In this document: positions 54,544-63,613 of the stretch, piece by piece
How the letters are laid out: each line of letters opens with the position of its first letter
Position numbering within the stretch: the stretch's first letter is position 1
From: Chloroflexota bacterium
Lineage (GTDB): Bacteria; Chloroflexota; Dehalococcoidia; Lucifugimonadales; JADFKI01
Length of the DNA: 64,000 nucleotides
NCBI GenBank assembly: GCA_009840355.1
Contig: VXNZ01000003.1
Span: 1 to 64,000 of the forward strand
Direction of reading: 5' to 3'
Program-made: the position numbers and the translations under genes
The notes under the pieces: generated by a model
What the model was told of the DNA's origin: nothing
What the model saw: the letters and a program-made list of their open reading frames with translations, nothing else
The model's database searches: none

Positions 54544-55983
54544 CTAGAGCTGGCGCAGACGCGGGTCGAAGCGGTCTCGCATCCAGTCGCCGAGGAAGTT
54601 CAGCGACATCACGACTAGGAATATGCACACGCCGGGGAAGAACGAAATCCACCAGGCATCCTGAATGTAGTTGCGTCCGTCGTTGACCATCGCTCCCCAA
54701 GCCGGTGTGGGCGGCGGTATGCCAGCGCCGAGGTAGCTCAAGATAGCCTCTGTGAGGATGAGCTGACCGACACGAAGGGTTGCGATGACTATAACCGTAT
54801 TGATTACACCGGGCAGCAAGTGCCAGATCATAATGCGGAATGTGGACGCGCCCGCCACCTGCGCGAGGCTCACATAGTCGCGCGTCTTGAGCGACAGCAC
54901 TTCGCCGCGCACATTACGCACGAATGGCGTCCACGATAATAACGCCAACAAACCAATCAGGATGATAAAAGTCTGCCCGATGGCGATGACGACCACGATG
55001 GCGACGAGAATGAACGGCATACCGAGCCAGACATCGGTTATGCGCATAATGATCTCGTCAATTAGTCCGCCGAACCAGCCGGCGACAAGCCCCATGGACA
55101 CGCCCACTAGCAAGCCGCTGCTGAGCGCGATTGCCACCACTACGATGGACACGCGCGCGCCGTGGATGATGCGGCTAAGCAGGTCGCGCCCGATGTTGTC
55201 ACCGCCTAGGATGTGGTCGGTGGTCGGGATGCGCACCTTGGCGCGCAGGTTGGCTTGGTCGAGGAATGCTGCTACGATTGCCTCTTCGTTTTCAAGGTCT
55301 TCGGGCGGGATGGTTACACCGAAGCGAACTGCGGCATCTTCCACATTTTGTAGGATGGGACGCGGCACTGCGGCGTCCTGAACCTTAACATCCAAGCCTG
55401 CTTGACCGGCGAAAGCGCTTGCGACGACCGTGCCGCCATAAAGTGGGTCGGCGAGCTGCTCAAGCGATATTTCCACATCATAAGCTTCGGCGGCGTCAAT
55501 GATGTTGAGGCCGACGGGAACCCAGTATTGCGGCTCGTCTGGGGCGTCCACATTCTTCACTTCGGTGATGGTTGCCAGTTCCATGACGGTGGCGCGGACG
55601 CCGGCTTGGTCATTGAACGCGCCTCGAATGTCACGAGAGTCGCCGATGTCAACATCTGTTAGGTCAACACCGTACTGCGCCGCCGATTCAGTAACGCCGG
55701 AAACAGCGGTTTCGCCGTCTATCGCCACGATGAGCGGCAAATCTTGAACTGTAATCAGCTCGGGGGCGTACCAGAACGGAGCGAGTGTTGTGTCGTCAGG
55801 ATCGGCGTGTGTAGGGGCGTGCGGCGCTAGGAAATTGGCGAAAACCGCCGTGAGCACCAGCAATGTCAGCACTATGATGGACACCAGCGGCAAGCGATTA
55901 ATCTTGTTCCAAAATCCCGCTATCCCAGAAGTAGGAGTGGCGAGTTCTCGGGTTATGTCCGCCGAAAGTTCTGCTTGTGCCAT
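54544..55983 (-). CDS. Peptide-type ABC permease (OppC/DppC-like) with a repeat-containing extracytoplasmic insertion
   Basis: A 479-residue permease, whereas the family usually has about 290-300. After the first membrane helix (IIVLTLLVLTAVFANFLAP, 37-55) there is an extra region (about 60-255) before the normal continuation DHILGGDNIGRDLLSRIIHG. The insertion holds three similar units, best seen as AFNDQAGVRATV, AFAGQAGLDVKV and AFLDQANLRAKV, each preceded by a YGV/YDV/FGV segment. It would sit on the outer face. The rest has the standard helices and EAA loop (VAGASTFRIMIWHLLPGVIN). It follows the OppB-like gene after 57 bp on the same strand. Confidence 0.92.
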   Translation of the reverse strand: MAQAELSADITRELATPTSGIAGFWNKINRLPLVSIIVLTLLVLTAVFANFLAPHAPTHADPDDTTLAPFWYAPELITVQDLPLIVAIDGETAVSGVTESAAQYGVDLTDVDIGDSRDIRGAFNDQAGVRATVMELATITEVKNVDAPDEPQYWVPVGLNIIDAAEAYDVEISLEQLADPLYGGTVVASAFAGQAGLDVKVQDAAVPRPILQNVEDAAVRFGVTIPPEDLENEEAIVAAFLDQANLRAKVRIPTTDHILGGDNIGRDLLSRIIHGARVSIVVVAIALSSGLLVGVSMGLVAGWFGGLIDEIIMRITDVWLGMPFILVAIVVVIAIGQTFIILIGLLALLSWTPFVRNVRGEVLSLKTRDYVSLAQVAGASTFRIMIWHLLPGVINTVIVIATLRVGQLILTEAILSYLGAGIPPPTPAWGAMVNDGRNYIQDAWWISFFPGVCIFLVVMSLNFLGDWMRDRFDPRLRQL

Positions 55984-56040
55984 AAAATCGCTACCTTATC
56001 TTACTAATCACTCACAGGTCTTCGTCAATCTGCCCGCCGG

Positions 56041-56988
56041 CTAGGAATAGCGAATGCGCGGGTCGATGAGTGCGTACAGCATGTCGGTGATGAAGTTCAT
56101 CACCACATACATCGTTGTGAACACCATAACCACGGACACCATTACAGGGAAGTCGTTGTCCTGAATGGAGCCGAACGCCAATCTGCCCAGACCGGGAATC
56201 GCGAAGATTGATTCGGTTACCACTGCGCCGGTGATGAATCCGGTAAGCAGCAAGGATGAGAAGGTGAGCGGAGCAATCAGCGCATTTCGGAAGCCGTGCT
56301 TCCATATAACGGAGTTGTTGGATACGCCCTTGGCGCGCGCCAACTTGATGAACTCCGAGTCGAATATCTCCAGCATTGCGGAGCGCACGAGTCGAAGGTA
56401 GCTGGCAGCTGCTATCCAACCCAGAGTTACGGTTGGCAGCACATAGTACTCCCACTGGAAGATACCCTGATCGCGCTCGCCTAATGTGGCGCTGGGCAGC
56501 CAGTCCAACTGCACGGAGAATACGAGTATGCCCATAATGCCCACCCAGAACACGGGCAGCGCTTGGCCGAATAGGGCGAACCCTCTACCTAGGATGTCGA
56601 ATGTCGTGCCCCGCTTGACAGCGGACAGTACTCCCAGAGGTATCCCCACTACGGAGGCGAACAGGAACGATGTGAACGCGAGTCGGAGCGTTACGGGCAG
56701 GCTGGTTACCACCTTGTTGAACACGCTCTTGCGGTCGATGAGGCTGTCCTGCCAGTTGCCCTTGAGCATGTTGCCTAGCCATACGCCATACTGCCAGATG
56801 AGCGGCTTGTCGAGGCCAAGCTCCACGCCGAGCGCGTCCCAGCGTTCTTGGGTAATGCCATAGCCGCCTTCCTGCGCGTAAAGATAGCGGGGGTCTCCCG
56901 CTGCTCTGGACAAGCTGAAAGTCAACAAAGTCGCGCCAACTAGTGCCAGAAAGGCGAATACAATCCGTCTTGCTAGGAATTGCAGCAT
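56041..56988 (-). CDS. Peptide-type ABC permease (OppB/DppB-like)
   Basis: A 315-residue permease of normal length: first helix RRIVFAFLALVGATLLTFSL, an extracytoplasmic part with the family's DPRYLYAQEG and LGLDKPLIWQYGVWLGNML, then FLFASVVGIPLGVLSAV, LFGQALPVFWVGIMGILVFS, and the EAA loop RAKGVSNNSVIWKHGFRNAL, then LGRLAFGSIQDNDFPVMVSV and a last helix. It is made with the longer OppC-like permease and the binding protein upstream, and the three are codirectional, so they form the membrane and recognition parts of the peptide-type importer whose ATPases lie on the + strand at 51.2-53.5 kb. Confidence 0.93.
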   Translation of the reverse strand: MLQFLARRIVFAFLALVGATLLTFSLSRAAGDPRYLYAQEGGYGITQERWDALGVELGLDKPLIWQYGVWLGNMLKGNWQDSLIDRKSVFNKVVTSLPVTLRLAFTSFLFASVVGIPLGVLSAVKRGTTFDILGRGFALFGQALPVFWVGIMGILVFSVQLDWLPSATLGERDQGIFQWEYYVLPTVTLGWIAAASYLRLVRSAMLEIFDSEFIKLARAKGVSNNSVIWKHGFRNALIAPLTFSSLLLTGFITGAVVTESIFAIPGLGRLAFGSIQDNDFPVMVSVVMVFTTMYVVMNFITDMLYALIDPRIRYS

Positions 56989-57175
56989 CTAACACACCTT
57001 CAAGTTAGTTGAATATCTTCGCCAACATTGCGAAAAACGTTATCGGGTTATCGCGGGTTATCGGATTGTGTCAAAGCGGGAAAATGCATTGACCACATCA
57101 CGATAGGCGAAGCAAGCGTCGAGGGTCGATTTCAAAAAGTGGTTTGTCTAAGAATGTCTTAATTTAGAGTTGGTG

Positions 57176-57211
57176 GCGCAGACGCACCTGAACTAACAGA
57201 GGCGTCTGCGC
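57176..57211 (-). terminator. Hairpin after the solute-binding protein gene
   Basis: GCGCAGACGC and GCGTCTGCGC form a 10-bp perfect stem with a 16-nt loop, 38 bp past the stop of the binding-protein gene. It could attenuate transcription so that more binding protein than permease is made. Confidence 0.6.
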
Positions 57212-57248
57212 GCAATCTCACAGGCGACGGATTAGCCCGTCAGTGGGC

Positions 57249-59192
57249 TTAATGCGCCAGTTTGACACTCCGGATGTTGTTGATGCCGCCCATGTTGCCA
57301 AGAGCGGTGGGACGCTGGTCCCAAGTCTCAATATCGGATGGGTCGTATGCAGGCCAAATCGGGAACTCGAAGACACCCACGCACAGCGCCTCGCGGCGGT
57401 TGTTCGTGTAGAACTCATTCGCAAGCTCTTCACGGGCAGCCTTGTCAGGTTCGCCTGCCATCTGCAGGTAGGTCTGCGCTGCCCAGGGGATTTCCATCCC
57501 CACGCCGTAACCGCCCGCGCTGATGGAGCTCATAACGAAGCCATGCGCCCAGTCAAACGGGAAGTTGGAGTGGTTCTCGTCGCCGCAGCCTGTGAACGGA
57601 GTCCTGTTAGTGCGGGCAACCAGACCCGGGCGGAATGTGCCGTACTCGGTCTTAACGAAATTGACCTTTACGCCGAGGTTCTGGTCCCAAGCGGCACCAA
57701 CCGCTTCACCAACGTCAGAGTTGAGCTCGGATGTACCGATCCACAGGTCCATCTCGAAACCGTCTGGATAGCCAGCTTCTGTGATGAGACTCTTGCCCAT
57801 GTCGTAGTCCGTGCCCCAGCTCCAGTCGTCGTTGTAGTTGGGGTTATTGACGGACAGGTAGGGCTGATGGTTGACCACGCCCAATCCGGCGATAACATTC
57901 TCCAGCAGGTCTTCACGCGGGATGCTCCACGCCAAGCCGTTGCGGACTAGGCGGGAGGACTGCATGGAAGGGGTGTTTTCGTCGAAGTCGCCGTTCTCAA
58001 ACGGGTTACCAATGTACGGGTACGCTGCGGTTCCTGCGTCGGACAAGTCGCGCTCAAGCGCATCGCCGCCAAGCGCGCTGTGGCTCTCCCAGTAGTTGCC
58101 CGACATCGATATGTTGAACATAGCGTTGTGAGCGGTGCCGCGCTGCGCCTCGAAGCCATCAGACAGCAGACCGGGCAGGTCGGCAAGGTTGACGCGCGCA
58201 ATCTGCGCGGTGTCGCCCTCTAGGGCTGCGCGCCTAGACGCGCCGTCCGGGATGTCAATCCACTCAACCGTCTCTACATAGGGGCCTTTGTCTTCGGCAG
58301 TCCCGTAGTAGCCGTCGAACGCGGACAGGAAGATGCCCTTCTGCTGTGTCCACTCGTCCACTACGAAGGGACCTACGCCTGTGTAGTCGTCCTGCATGCC
58401 TTCAACGCCCTTTTCATCGAAGACCTTTTTGCTGACTATGCCTGCCGTCTGCCAGAACTGGCTGAAGCGGTGCAGCATGCCGCGGCTGTCATAGTTGCGG
58501 TAGTTCAAGCGAACTGTGTAAGTGTCGATGGGCTCCATGTTCTGGATTAGCGGTGCGAAGTCGCCAGCCTGCCCGTGAACGCTCTCTGGGTTGGTTACCG
58601 AGTTCGCGTCGTTGAAGGAGAACGCCACATCTTCGGATGTCATCTCGCCAATGCCGTGATGGAACATCACGCCTTCGCGCAATGTGAAGTCGCCGTGCTC
58701 AAGGCCCGGGTCCAGCGTGAACTCAGTTGCGAGCATAGGCTCGATCACCGGTGTTCCCGTGTCGTCTAGGATGGAGTTGAAGAGCGTCTCCGTCTGACCG
58801 GACATGTAGATGATTTCCGCGCAACCGCCGGCAGAGGCGGAGCAGAAGCGGGGGAGGCCGTTGGGCGCACCAACGAACGAGGTCGCTATGGTCAGCTTGC
58901 CATGCGGCTCGTCGTGGTCATGCTCTTCCATCATCCCGCCGCTTGGTGCGGCTGTTGGCGCAGCTGCGGGTGCGGGTGCCTGTGGCGCCGGGGCCGTGGT
59001 AGCCTGCATTGCGGGCGCTGCAGGTGCAGCTGCCTGAGGCGCTGCCGGTGCAGCGGGCGCCGCCGGTGCCTGGGGTGCAGCGGGTGCCGCTGCCGGTGCA
59101 GGCGCGGAACCGCCACAAGCAATAGCGCCTATCAGCGCGGTAGCCGCTACCGCCCCGAATAGTAGCTTCTTTCCTAACCACTTAGGTTTCAT
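57249..59192 (-). CDS. Solute-binding lipoprotein, family 5 (peptide/nickel type)
   Basis: A 647-residue lipoprotein. The signal segment LLFGAVAATALIGAIACGG has the lipobox Cys near residue 26, then an unusually long Ala/Pro/Gln linker of about 60 residues and an HDHDEPHG stretch that could bind metal. The rest is a family 5 binding protein: LTIATSFVGAPNGLPRF, TEFTLDPGLEHGDFTLREGV, FHHGIGEMTSEDVAFSFND, DTYTVRLNYRNYDSRGMLHR, QSSRLVRNGLAWSIPREDLL, MGKSLITEAGYPDGFEMDLW and a late GVFEFPIWPAYDPSDIETWD. It delivers substrate to the OppB/OppC-like permeases directly downstream. The long linker would let the protein reach out from the membrane. Confidence 0.93.
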   Translation of the reverse strand: MKPKWLGKKLLFGAVAATALIGAIACGGSAPAPAAAPAAPQAPAAPAAPAAPQAAAPAAPAMQATTAPAPQAPAPAAAPTAAPSGGMMEEHDHDEPHGKLTIATSFVGAPNGLPRFCSASAGGCAEIIYMSGQTETLFNSILDDTGTPVIEPMLATEFTLDPGLEHGDFTLREGVMFHHGIGEMTSEDVAFSFNDANSVTNPESVHGQAGDFAPLIQNMEPIDTYTVRLNYRNYDSRGMLHRFSQFWQTAGIVSKKVFDEKGVEGMQDDYTGVGPFVVDEWTQQKGIFLSAFDGYYGTAEDKGPYVETVEWIDIPDGASRRAALEGDTAQIARVNLADLPGLLSDGFEAQRGTAHNAMFNISMSGNYWESHSALGGDALERDLSDAGTAAYPYIGNPFENGDFDENTPSMQSSRLVRNGLAWSIPREDLLENVIAGLGVVNHQPYLSVNNPNYNDDWSWGTDYDMGKSLITEAGYPDGFEMDLWIGTSELNSDVGEAVGAAWDQNLGVKVNFVKTEYGTFRPGLVARTNRTPFTGCGDENHSNFPFDWAHGFVMSSISAGGYGVGMEIPWAAQTYLQMAGEPDKAAREELANEFYTNNRREALCVGVFEFPIWPAYDPSDIETWDQRPTALGNMGGINNIRSVKLAH

Positions 59193-59407
59193 ATGATCCC
59201 TCCTGATTTTATTTTACCTCTCTGGTTGGGGCCAGTCTCATAGTTCATCTATGAGTTTCAGGATACTTATCACATATTCAGAGGGCAAGTCAAGCGATTG
59301 AGCCAAAAATACGGCAATTTGCGGGCGCAAGAGGGCAACTATGATAGAATCCGAAGTAGCCTGATGCGACAGGCACTTTGCACACCATTATGTTCAGGAG
59401 GATTTCG

Positions 59408-60313
59408 ATGGCAGACTTCGAGGGCATATTGCCCGCAATTATCACGCCCATGGGTGAGGACGGCAGGCTTGACGAGGCGGCGTTCCGCGAGGTGATGGAG
59501 TACAACATTCAGGCGGGCGTTCACGGCTTCTGGATTGCCGGCGGCACGGGTGAGAGCGTGCTGCTGGACGACGAAGAAAATATGAAGATAGCCGAGATCT
59601 CGGCTGACCAGAACCGCGGGCGTGTGAACAACATCATGCATGTGGGAGCGGCGACTACCGAACGCGCGGCGGCGCTCGCCGAGCACGCGGCGAAGATGGG
59701 CAACGAGGCGATATGCTGCGTGCCTCCGTTCTTCTACCGCCAGAGCGACGACGCGATTGTCGAGCATTATAGGGTAGTCGCGGCGGCAGCGGACTTGCCG
59801 TTGTTCGTGTATAACCTGCCGCAGTCCACCGGCGTAGAAATCACGCCCGAGCTAATGCAGAAAATCCAAGACCGCGTGCCGCAGCTCAAGGGGTTGAAGC
59901 ACTCGGCTATCACCTTCGTCAATGTGCGAGCGTTCGCCAAAATGGGCTTGGACTGCCTCATCGGCAACAGCATGCTGATGCTGCCCGCGATGACCATCGG
60001 CGCGACCGGCTGCGTTGACGGTCCGCCGAACTACGCGCCGGAGCTGTGGGTGGACATCTGGAACGCCTATCAGGATGGCGACTGGGAGCGCGCAGAAGCG
60101 GCGCAAGACAGGGCGAGCGACGCGACGCTGCTGGCGCGCGAATACGGCTTGCACCCGACCGCGAAGTTCATCCTCAGCGAGCGTCTGGGCATTGACTGCG
60201 GCAGCCCGCGCCCGCCGGGACTGCCCCTAACAGCCCCTCAGCAAGCCGATGTGCTGGCGCGCATGTCTCAGATTGGCATCGGCAAACTAGCCGTGGCGCA
60301 GGGCGACGACTAG
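59408..60313 (+). CDS. DapA-family (dihydrodipicolinate synthase/N-acetylneuraminate lyase) aldolase
   Basis: A 301-residue Schiff-base aldolase. Key parts are GILPAIITPMGEDGRLDEAA, the pyruvate-binding AGGTGESVLL, VGAATTERAAALAEHAAKMG, the Tyr in LFVYNLPQSTG and the Schiff-base Lys in LKGLKHSAITF (about residue 166), followed by GNSMLMLPAMTIGATGCVDG. The start at 59408 has AGGAGG eight bases upstream. With only one such gene, alone among catabolic genes, it is more likely a 2-keto-acid aldolase or lyase than the lysine-pathway enzyme, but the sequence alone does not settle this. Confidence 0.9.
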   Translation: MADFEGILPAIITPMGEDGRLDEAAFREVMEYNIQAGVHGFWIAGGTGESVLLDDEENMKIAEISADQNRGRVNNIMHVGAATTERAAALAEHAAKMGNEAICCVPPFFYRQSDDAIVEHYRVVAAAADLPLFVYNLPQSTGVEITPELMQKIQDRVPQLKGLKHSAITFVNVRAFAKMGLDCLIGNSMLMLPAMTIGATGCVDGPPNYAPELWVDIWNAYQDGDWERAEAAQDRASDATLLAREYGLHPTAKFILSERLGIDCGSPRPPGLPLTAPQQADVLARMSQIGIGKLAVAQGDD

Positions 60314-60351
60314 AACGGCGGCGCTATAGATAAGCGCTTTAGATGGTGGTG

Positions 60352-60393
60352 TAGGGCTGGGCATGATAGGAACGGCAATCCTGCCCAGCCCTA
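60352..60393. repeat. 12-bp inverted repeat
   Basis: TAGGGCTGGGCA and TGCCCAGCCCTA are perfect complements separated by 18 nt, 39 bp after the DapA-family gene. It may terminate transcription or be a small mobile palindrome. Confidence 0.6.
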
Positions 60394-60434
60394 TCGTCGT
60401 TAGCCCTATCGTCGTTAGCTCTATCGTCCATTAG
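60391..60434. repeat. 15-bp tandem repeat, nearly three units
   Basis: Units CTATCGTCGTTAGCC, CTATCGTCGTTAGCT and CTATCGTCCATTAG follow one another directly next to the inverted repeat. Likely replication-slippage DNA of no known role. Confidence 0.6.
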
Positions 60435-60502
60435 ACTCCGTGATGCCCCGATGTCCTTTTGGGGAAGAGGCTTCTGCAGACGACATAAACATACATGCTT
60501 TG

Positions 60503-60530
60503 GGGCAGGTTATTCAGCCTGCCCTTTTTT
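60503..60530 (+). terminator. Rho-independent terminator
   Basis: GGGCAGG, an 8-nt loop and CCTGCCC followed by six T residues: a textbook intrinsic terminator on the + strand, 190 bp after the DapA-family gene and 96 bp before the next gene. Confidence 0.88.
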
Positions 60531-60625
60531 CGTGCTGTCCGCCCGCGCCTTGTGCTTCATACCTTATAATATAAGGTGATAAGTGCCTATTCTTTGTCTC
60601 TTACCGATGAATGCTGGAGGTTCGT

Positions 60626-61063
60626 GTGGAAAAGTTTTTCGCCATGTTTTTGCGGGGAGGGCTGTCCTTTCTGCTTGGGTTGGGCGCCGGATTGGTCGGG
60701 TTGGCCCTGTTTTCTTCGATTATCCCTTACACCTGGAGCGAACGGCTGACTATCACCGCGTTGTGCGTCGGGCTGTGCACCGGCTTCGCCGTGTTTTTGT
60801 CGTGGTTCAAGCCGGAGTCTTCGCGCGGCGTAATCGTGGTTGCATTCGTACTTGCATTCGGCATAGCGATTGTCGGCTCGTTCGCGGGGTACATTTATGC
60901 CGGCGTGAACGATATTCAAGTGCGCAATGTGATGCTCATCGGTCGCGGCTCCGCAGAATCTACGGCGATATGGTCATACGCTGTCATATTGTCCACGCTG
61001 TGCGCCACGCTGTTCAGTGGCGCGTACTACGCTTTCAGGCTCTGGCGCTACCACGAGGTTTAG
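60626..61063 (+). CDS. Membrane protein of unknown function
   Basis: A 145-residue integral membrane protein from the GTG at 60626, chosen because GGAGG lies five bases upstream (an ATG at 60611 would overlap that site). Four hydrophobic helices are visible: GGLSFLLGLGAGLVGLALFS, LTITALCVGLCTGFAVFLSW, GVIVVAFVLAFGIAIVGSFA and a last one around VILSTLCATLFSGAYYAFRL. No family recognised. It stands alone after a terminator. Confidence 0.6.
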   Translation: MEKFFAMFLRGGLSFLLGLGAGLVGLALFSSIIPYTWSERLTITALCVGLCTGFAVFLSWFKPESSRGVIVVAFVLAFGIAIVGSFAGYIYAGVNDIQVRNVMLIGRGSAESTAIWSYAVILSTLCATLFSGAYYAFRLWRYHEV

Positions 61064-61102
61064 GCGGTCAAGCCAGTCTTCACACAGGCATTAATACCTA
61101 TC

Positions 61103-61140
61103 CCCAACCTTCCCCTCCCAATCAAGAAGGAAGGGATTTA
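61103..61140. repeat. Dispersed palindromic repeat, inverted copy
   Basis: CCCCAACCTTCCCCTCCCAA then TCAAGAAGGAAGGGATTTA. Its reverse complement aligns with the copy at 5380, with differences in the loop and one stem arm. Confidence 0.55.
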
Positions 61141-61250
61141 TGGCACAGTTTCCCACTCCTATCGTTTTCTCACTAACAGGGTGTCATCCTTGAAGGGAAA
61201 TCAACACTCTCACGACTTTCGTATCATTCGCAATAGAGGAGAAATTCGCC

Positions 61251-62000
61251 ATGAGCATCAAACCCATTGACGGCGTGAACACGCTGACCTTCGACCTGTT
61301 CGGCACGGTGCTTGACCTTGCCGGCAGCTTGACGCCGCGCATCGAGGAGTTTTTGGCGCAGCGAGAATCGCCGGTTGACGCCGCCGGCTTTTGGGCGCAA
61401 TGGCGGCTGCGTCAGCGCGTCGAGCAGTATCAGGATACGATTCTGATGCTCGGACACAGCGGCTACCTGACCGCCTGCAAGTACGCCTTCATGTACACAC
61501 TGCGCGCCAACAACATCGCGTTCACGCGCGAGGAAGCCGACGATTTTATGCAGGTCTGGCAGCGGCTCAAGCCCTTCGAGGACGCGGTGAACGGCTTGAG
61601 CCGTCTGAAGGGGCATTATCGGCTCGTCGGACTGTCCAACGGCGAGCCGTGGTATCTCGACCATTTGGCGAAGAACCGCATCAAGTTCGACTTCGATGCC
61701 GTAATATCGGTCGAAGAGGCAGGCGCGTTCAAGCCGCATCCGGGCGTGTATCGTAAAGCCGCACAGATACTTGACGCCGAGGTTGGCGAGCTGATGATGG
61801 TCGCCTCGCACTCGTTCGACATTATGGGCGCGCGCGCGTGCGGCTACCGCGCCGCCTATGTGAACCGCTACGGGCTGCCGATGGAAGAGACGCCGCATCA
61901 GCCGGACATCGTGACCGTTGACTTCGGGCAGCTCGCCGACTACCTCATCGACGGCGTCGCGCCCACGCTGCCCGACACACTGCCGTACAAGGAGGAATAA
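61251..62000 (+). CDS. Haloacid dehalogenase type II-like hydrolase
   Basis: A 249-residue HAD enzyme of the L-2-haloacid dehalogenase type: TFDLFGTVLDL (nucleophile Asp about residue 14), a helical cap rich in aromatic and Arg residues (RQRVEQYQDTILMLGHSGYL), GLSNGEPWYLDHL (Ser/Asn of motif II), EAGAFKPHPGVYRKAAQIL (catalytic Lys) and VASHSFDIMGARACGYRAAY (motif IV Asp). The catalytic set of the dehalogenases is retained, so dehalogenation of 2-haloacids is credible, but not proven. It lies four bases upstream of the FAD oxidoreductase gene (shared GGAGG region), so the two form an operon, perhaps for oxidation of a small organic acid or amino acid. Confidence 0.88.
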   Translation: MSIKPIDGVNTLTFDLFGTVLDLAGSLTPRIEEFLAQRESPVDAAGFWAQWRLRQRVEQYQDTILMLGHSGYLTACKYAFMYTLRANNIAFTREEADDFMQVWQRLKPFEDAVNGLSRLKGHYRLVGLSNGEPWYLDHLAKNRIKFDFDAVISVEEAGAFKPHPGVYRKAAQILDAEVGELMMVASHSFDIMGARACGYRAAYVNRYGLPMEETPHQPDIVTVDFGQLADYLIDGVAPTLPDTLPYKEE

Positions 62001-62004
62001 GGCT

Positions 62005-63123
62005 ATGACGACCACGACTACCGACGCAATCATAGTCGGCGGCGGCGTCATCGGCTGCGCCATAGGGTATTACCTCGCCAAGGCAGGTGTCGCCACGACC
62101 ATCCTAGAGCGAGGCGAAATTGGCATGGAAGCGACGAATGCCGCGACAGGCGTGCTGTCACATTCCTACGGCAACCCTGACGACCCGTACACGCGCCTGG
62201 TGAACACGGGCTTGAGCATGTTCCACGAACTCGCGCCGGAACTCGCGGAGGCGTCCGGCGTGGACATCGAACTCGCGCAGTGTGGCGAACTCCAACTCGC
62301 GCTTAACGAAGAGCAGGCGCATTACGAGCAGGCAGTAGCGGCAGAGCTAGGCTGGTTCGTCAACGGAGCGCAGTGGTTGGATGCGCAGAAGGTGCGCGAG
62401 ATGGAGCCGCTGGTCAGTGAAGACATTGCCGGCGCGCTATTCATGCCAGAGGTGTGCCGCGTGAACAACCAGCGGCTGAGTACGGCATACGCCCGTTCCG
62501 CTCAGCGGCTTGGCGCGTCCGTGCGCGAACACACGGAGGTCATCGGCTTGGTGCGCAGCCGTCTGCGGATCAGCGGCGTCCGCCTCCACAGCGGAGAACT
62601 GTCCGCAGACCATGTGATTATCGCGGCTGGCCCGTGGACAGCATCCATCGCGGAAGTGCTGGGCAGCGATGTGCCTGTGCGTCCCGTGCGCGGTGTCAAC
62701 CTGAACCTGAAGCCGGTCAGTGGGAACATCAACGCGGTCGTTCACGGCGGTTGGGGCTTGCTCGCGCCGCGAAACGACGGCACGGTGGTGGTTGGCGCGA
62801 CCGTGGAAGAAGCGGGTTTCGACAATCGCGTTACTGCCGGTGCGGTTCAGAGCATAATGAACATGTGCGAGCTGATAATACCTTCGCTGCGAGACGCCAG
62901 CCTGAACTGGGCGCTGTCCGGACTGCGTCCCGGCTCGCCCGACGACGCTCCGATGCTTGGCGCGGTGCCGGGCTGGCAGGGGCTGCACATCGCCACCGGG
63001 CACTTCCGCAGCGGCATCCTGCTAAGCGCCATAACGGGTAAGCTGATGGCAGAGCATATCACCGGCGAAGAGCCGGAGCTTATCGATCATTTCAGCCCGA
63101 CGCGGTTCAGTCGGATGGTGTGA
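62005..63123 (+). CDS. FAD-dependent oxidoreductase (DAO family)
   Basis: A 372-residue flavoprotein started at the ATG at 62005 with GGAGG upstream; a longer reading of the same frame overlaps the preceding gene. The N-terminal Rossmann motif DAIIVGGGVIGCAIGYYLAK and the ERGEIGMEATNAATG loop bind FAD. Substrate-domain parts include CRVNNQRLSTAYARSAQRLG, HVIIAAGPWTASIAEVLGSD and the C-terminal FAD contact GWQGLHIATGHFRSGILLS with LRPGSPDDAPMLG. This is the glycine/sarcosine/D-amino-acid oxidase family, which oxidises amines or amino acids. It is cotranscribed with the dehalogenase-like gene. Confidence 0.92.
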   Translation: MTTTTTDAIIVGGGVIGCAIGYYLAKAGVATTILERGEIGMEATNAATGVLSHSYGNPDDPYTRLVNTGLSMFHELAPELAEASGVDIELAQCGELQLALNEEQAHYEQAVAAELGWFVNGAQWLDAQKVREMEPLVSEDIAGALFMPEVCRVNNQRLSTAYARSAQRLGASVREHTEVIGLVRSRLRISGVRLHSGELSADHVIIAAGPWTASIAEVLGSDVPVRPVRGVNLNLKPVSGNINAVVHGGWGLLAPRNDGTVVVGATVEEAGFDNRVTAGAVQSIMNMCELIIPSLRDASLNWALSGLRPGSPDDAPMLGAVPGWQGLHIATGHFRSGILLSAITGKLMAEHITGEEPELIDHFSPTRFSRMV

Positions 63124-63157
63124 ACTTGGAGATGCTTATATCCAGCATGCAATTTTA

Positions 63158-63255
63158 GGGTAGGGCATAGTTCAGCCTACGCCAGATCACCCTCAGCATA
63201 ACCATCGCCCCTTGATGGGTAAAGGGAGCGGAGAAACGGTAATTGTGCCCTACCC
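63158..63255. repeat. Inverted repeat around the intergenic gap
   Basis: GGGTAGGGCA (63158-63167) and TGCCCTACCC (63246-63255) are complementary 10-mers about 80 bp apart; the interval contains a partial copy of the dispersed repeat (CCCCTTGATGGG). The shape suggests a small non-coding mobile palindrome. Confidence 0.45.
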
Positions 63256-63317
63256 CAGCAAATTGCGTGGAGGCGAATAAGATTTATGGAAAGTAGTATA
63301 ATCTCATATAATCTCAA

Positions 63318-63488
63318 ATGAGTGATATTCAGCCGAGCGGCGATGCTCACGATCACAAAGACCGCGCGGACGAAAATCAGGACGACCGCATATCGATACT
63401 GACGGTCGCGCGGACATGGTGGGCGTGGTGTCTAGGTCTCATATTTGTGCTAACAATCGTCTGGATGGCGCTCGTGGCGCAGTCATAA
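63318..63488 (+). CDS. Small single-helix membrane protein
   Basis: A 56-residue protein, MSDIQPSGDAHDHKDRADEN at the start (acidic, His-rich), then RISILTVARTWWAWCLGLIF leading into a hydrophobic span VLTIVWMALVAQ and stop at 63486-63488. The charge drop and single membrane helix make it a convincing short protein. It sits between the FAD oxidoreductase and the LLM enzyme on the same strand. No family recognised. The ribosome site is weak. Confidence 0.5.
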   Translation: MSDIQPSGDAHDHKDRADENQDDRISILTVARTWWAWCLGLIFVLTIVWMALVAQS

Positions 63489-63613
63489 CACACATAACAC
63501 GGCATAAGAACCTACCGCGCGCAAATAATCGATACATGAGCTAGCAATCTGACAGATAGACTACTTCACTGATTAACCGACTAACCCACACACGGCACAA
63601 GTAGAGGCGCATT

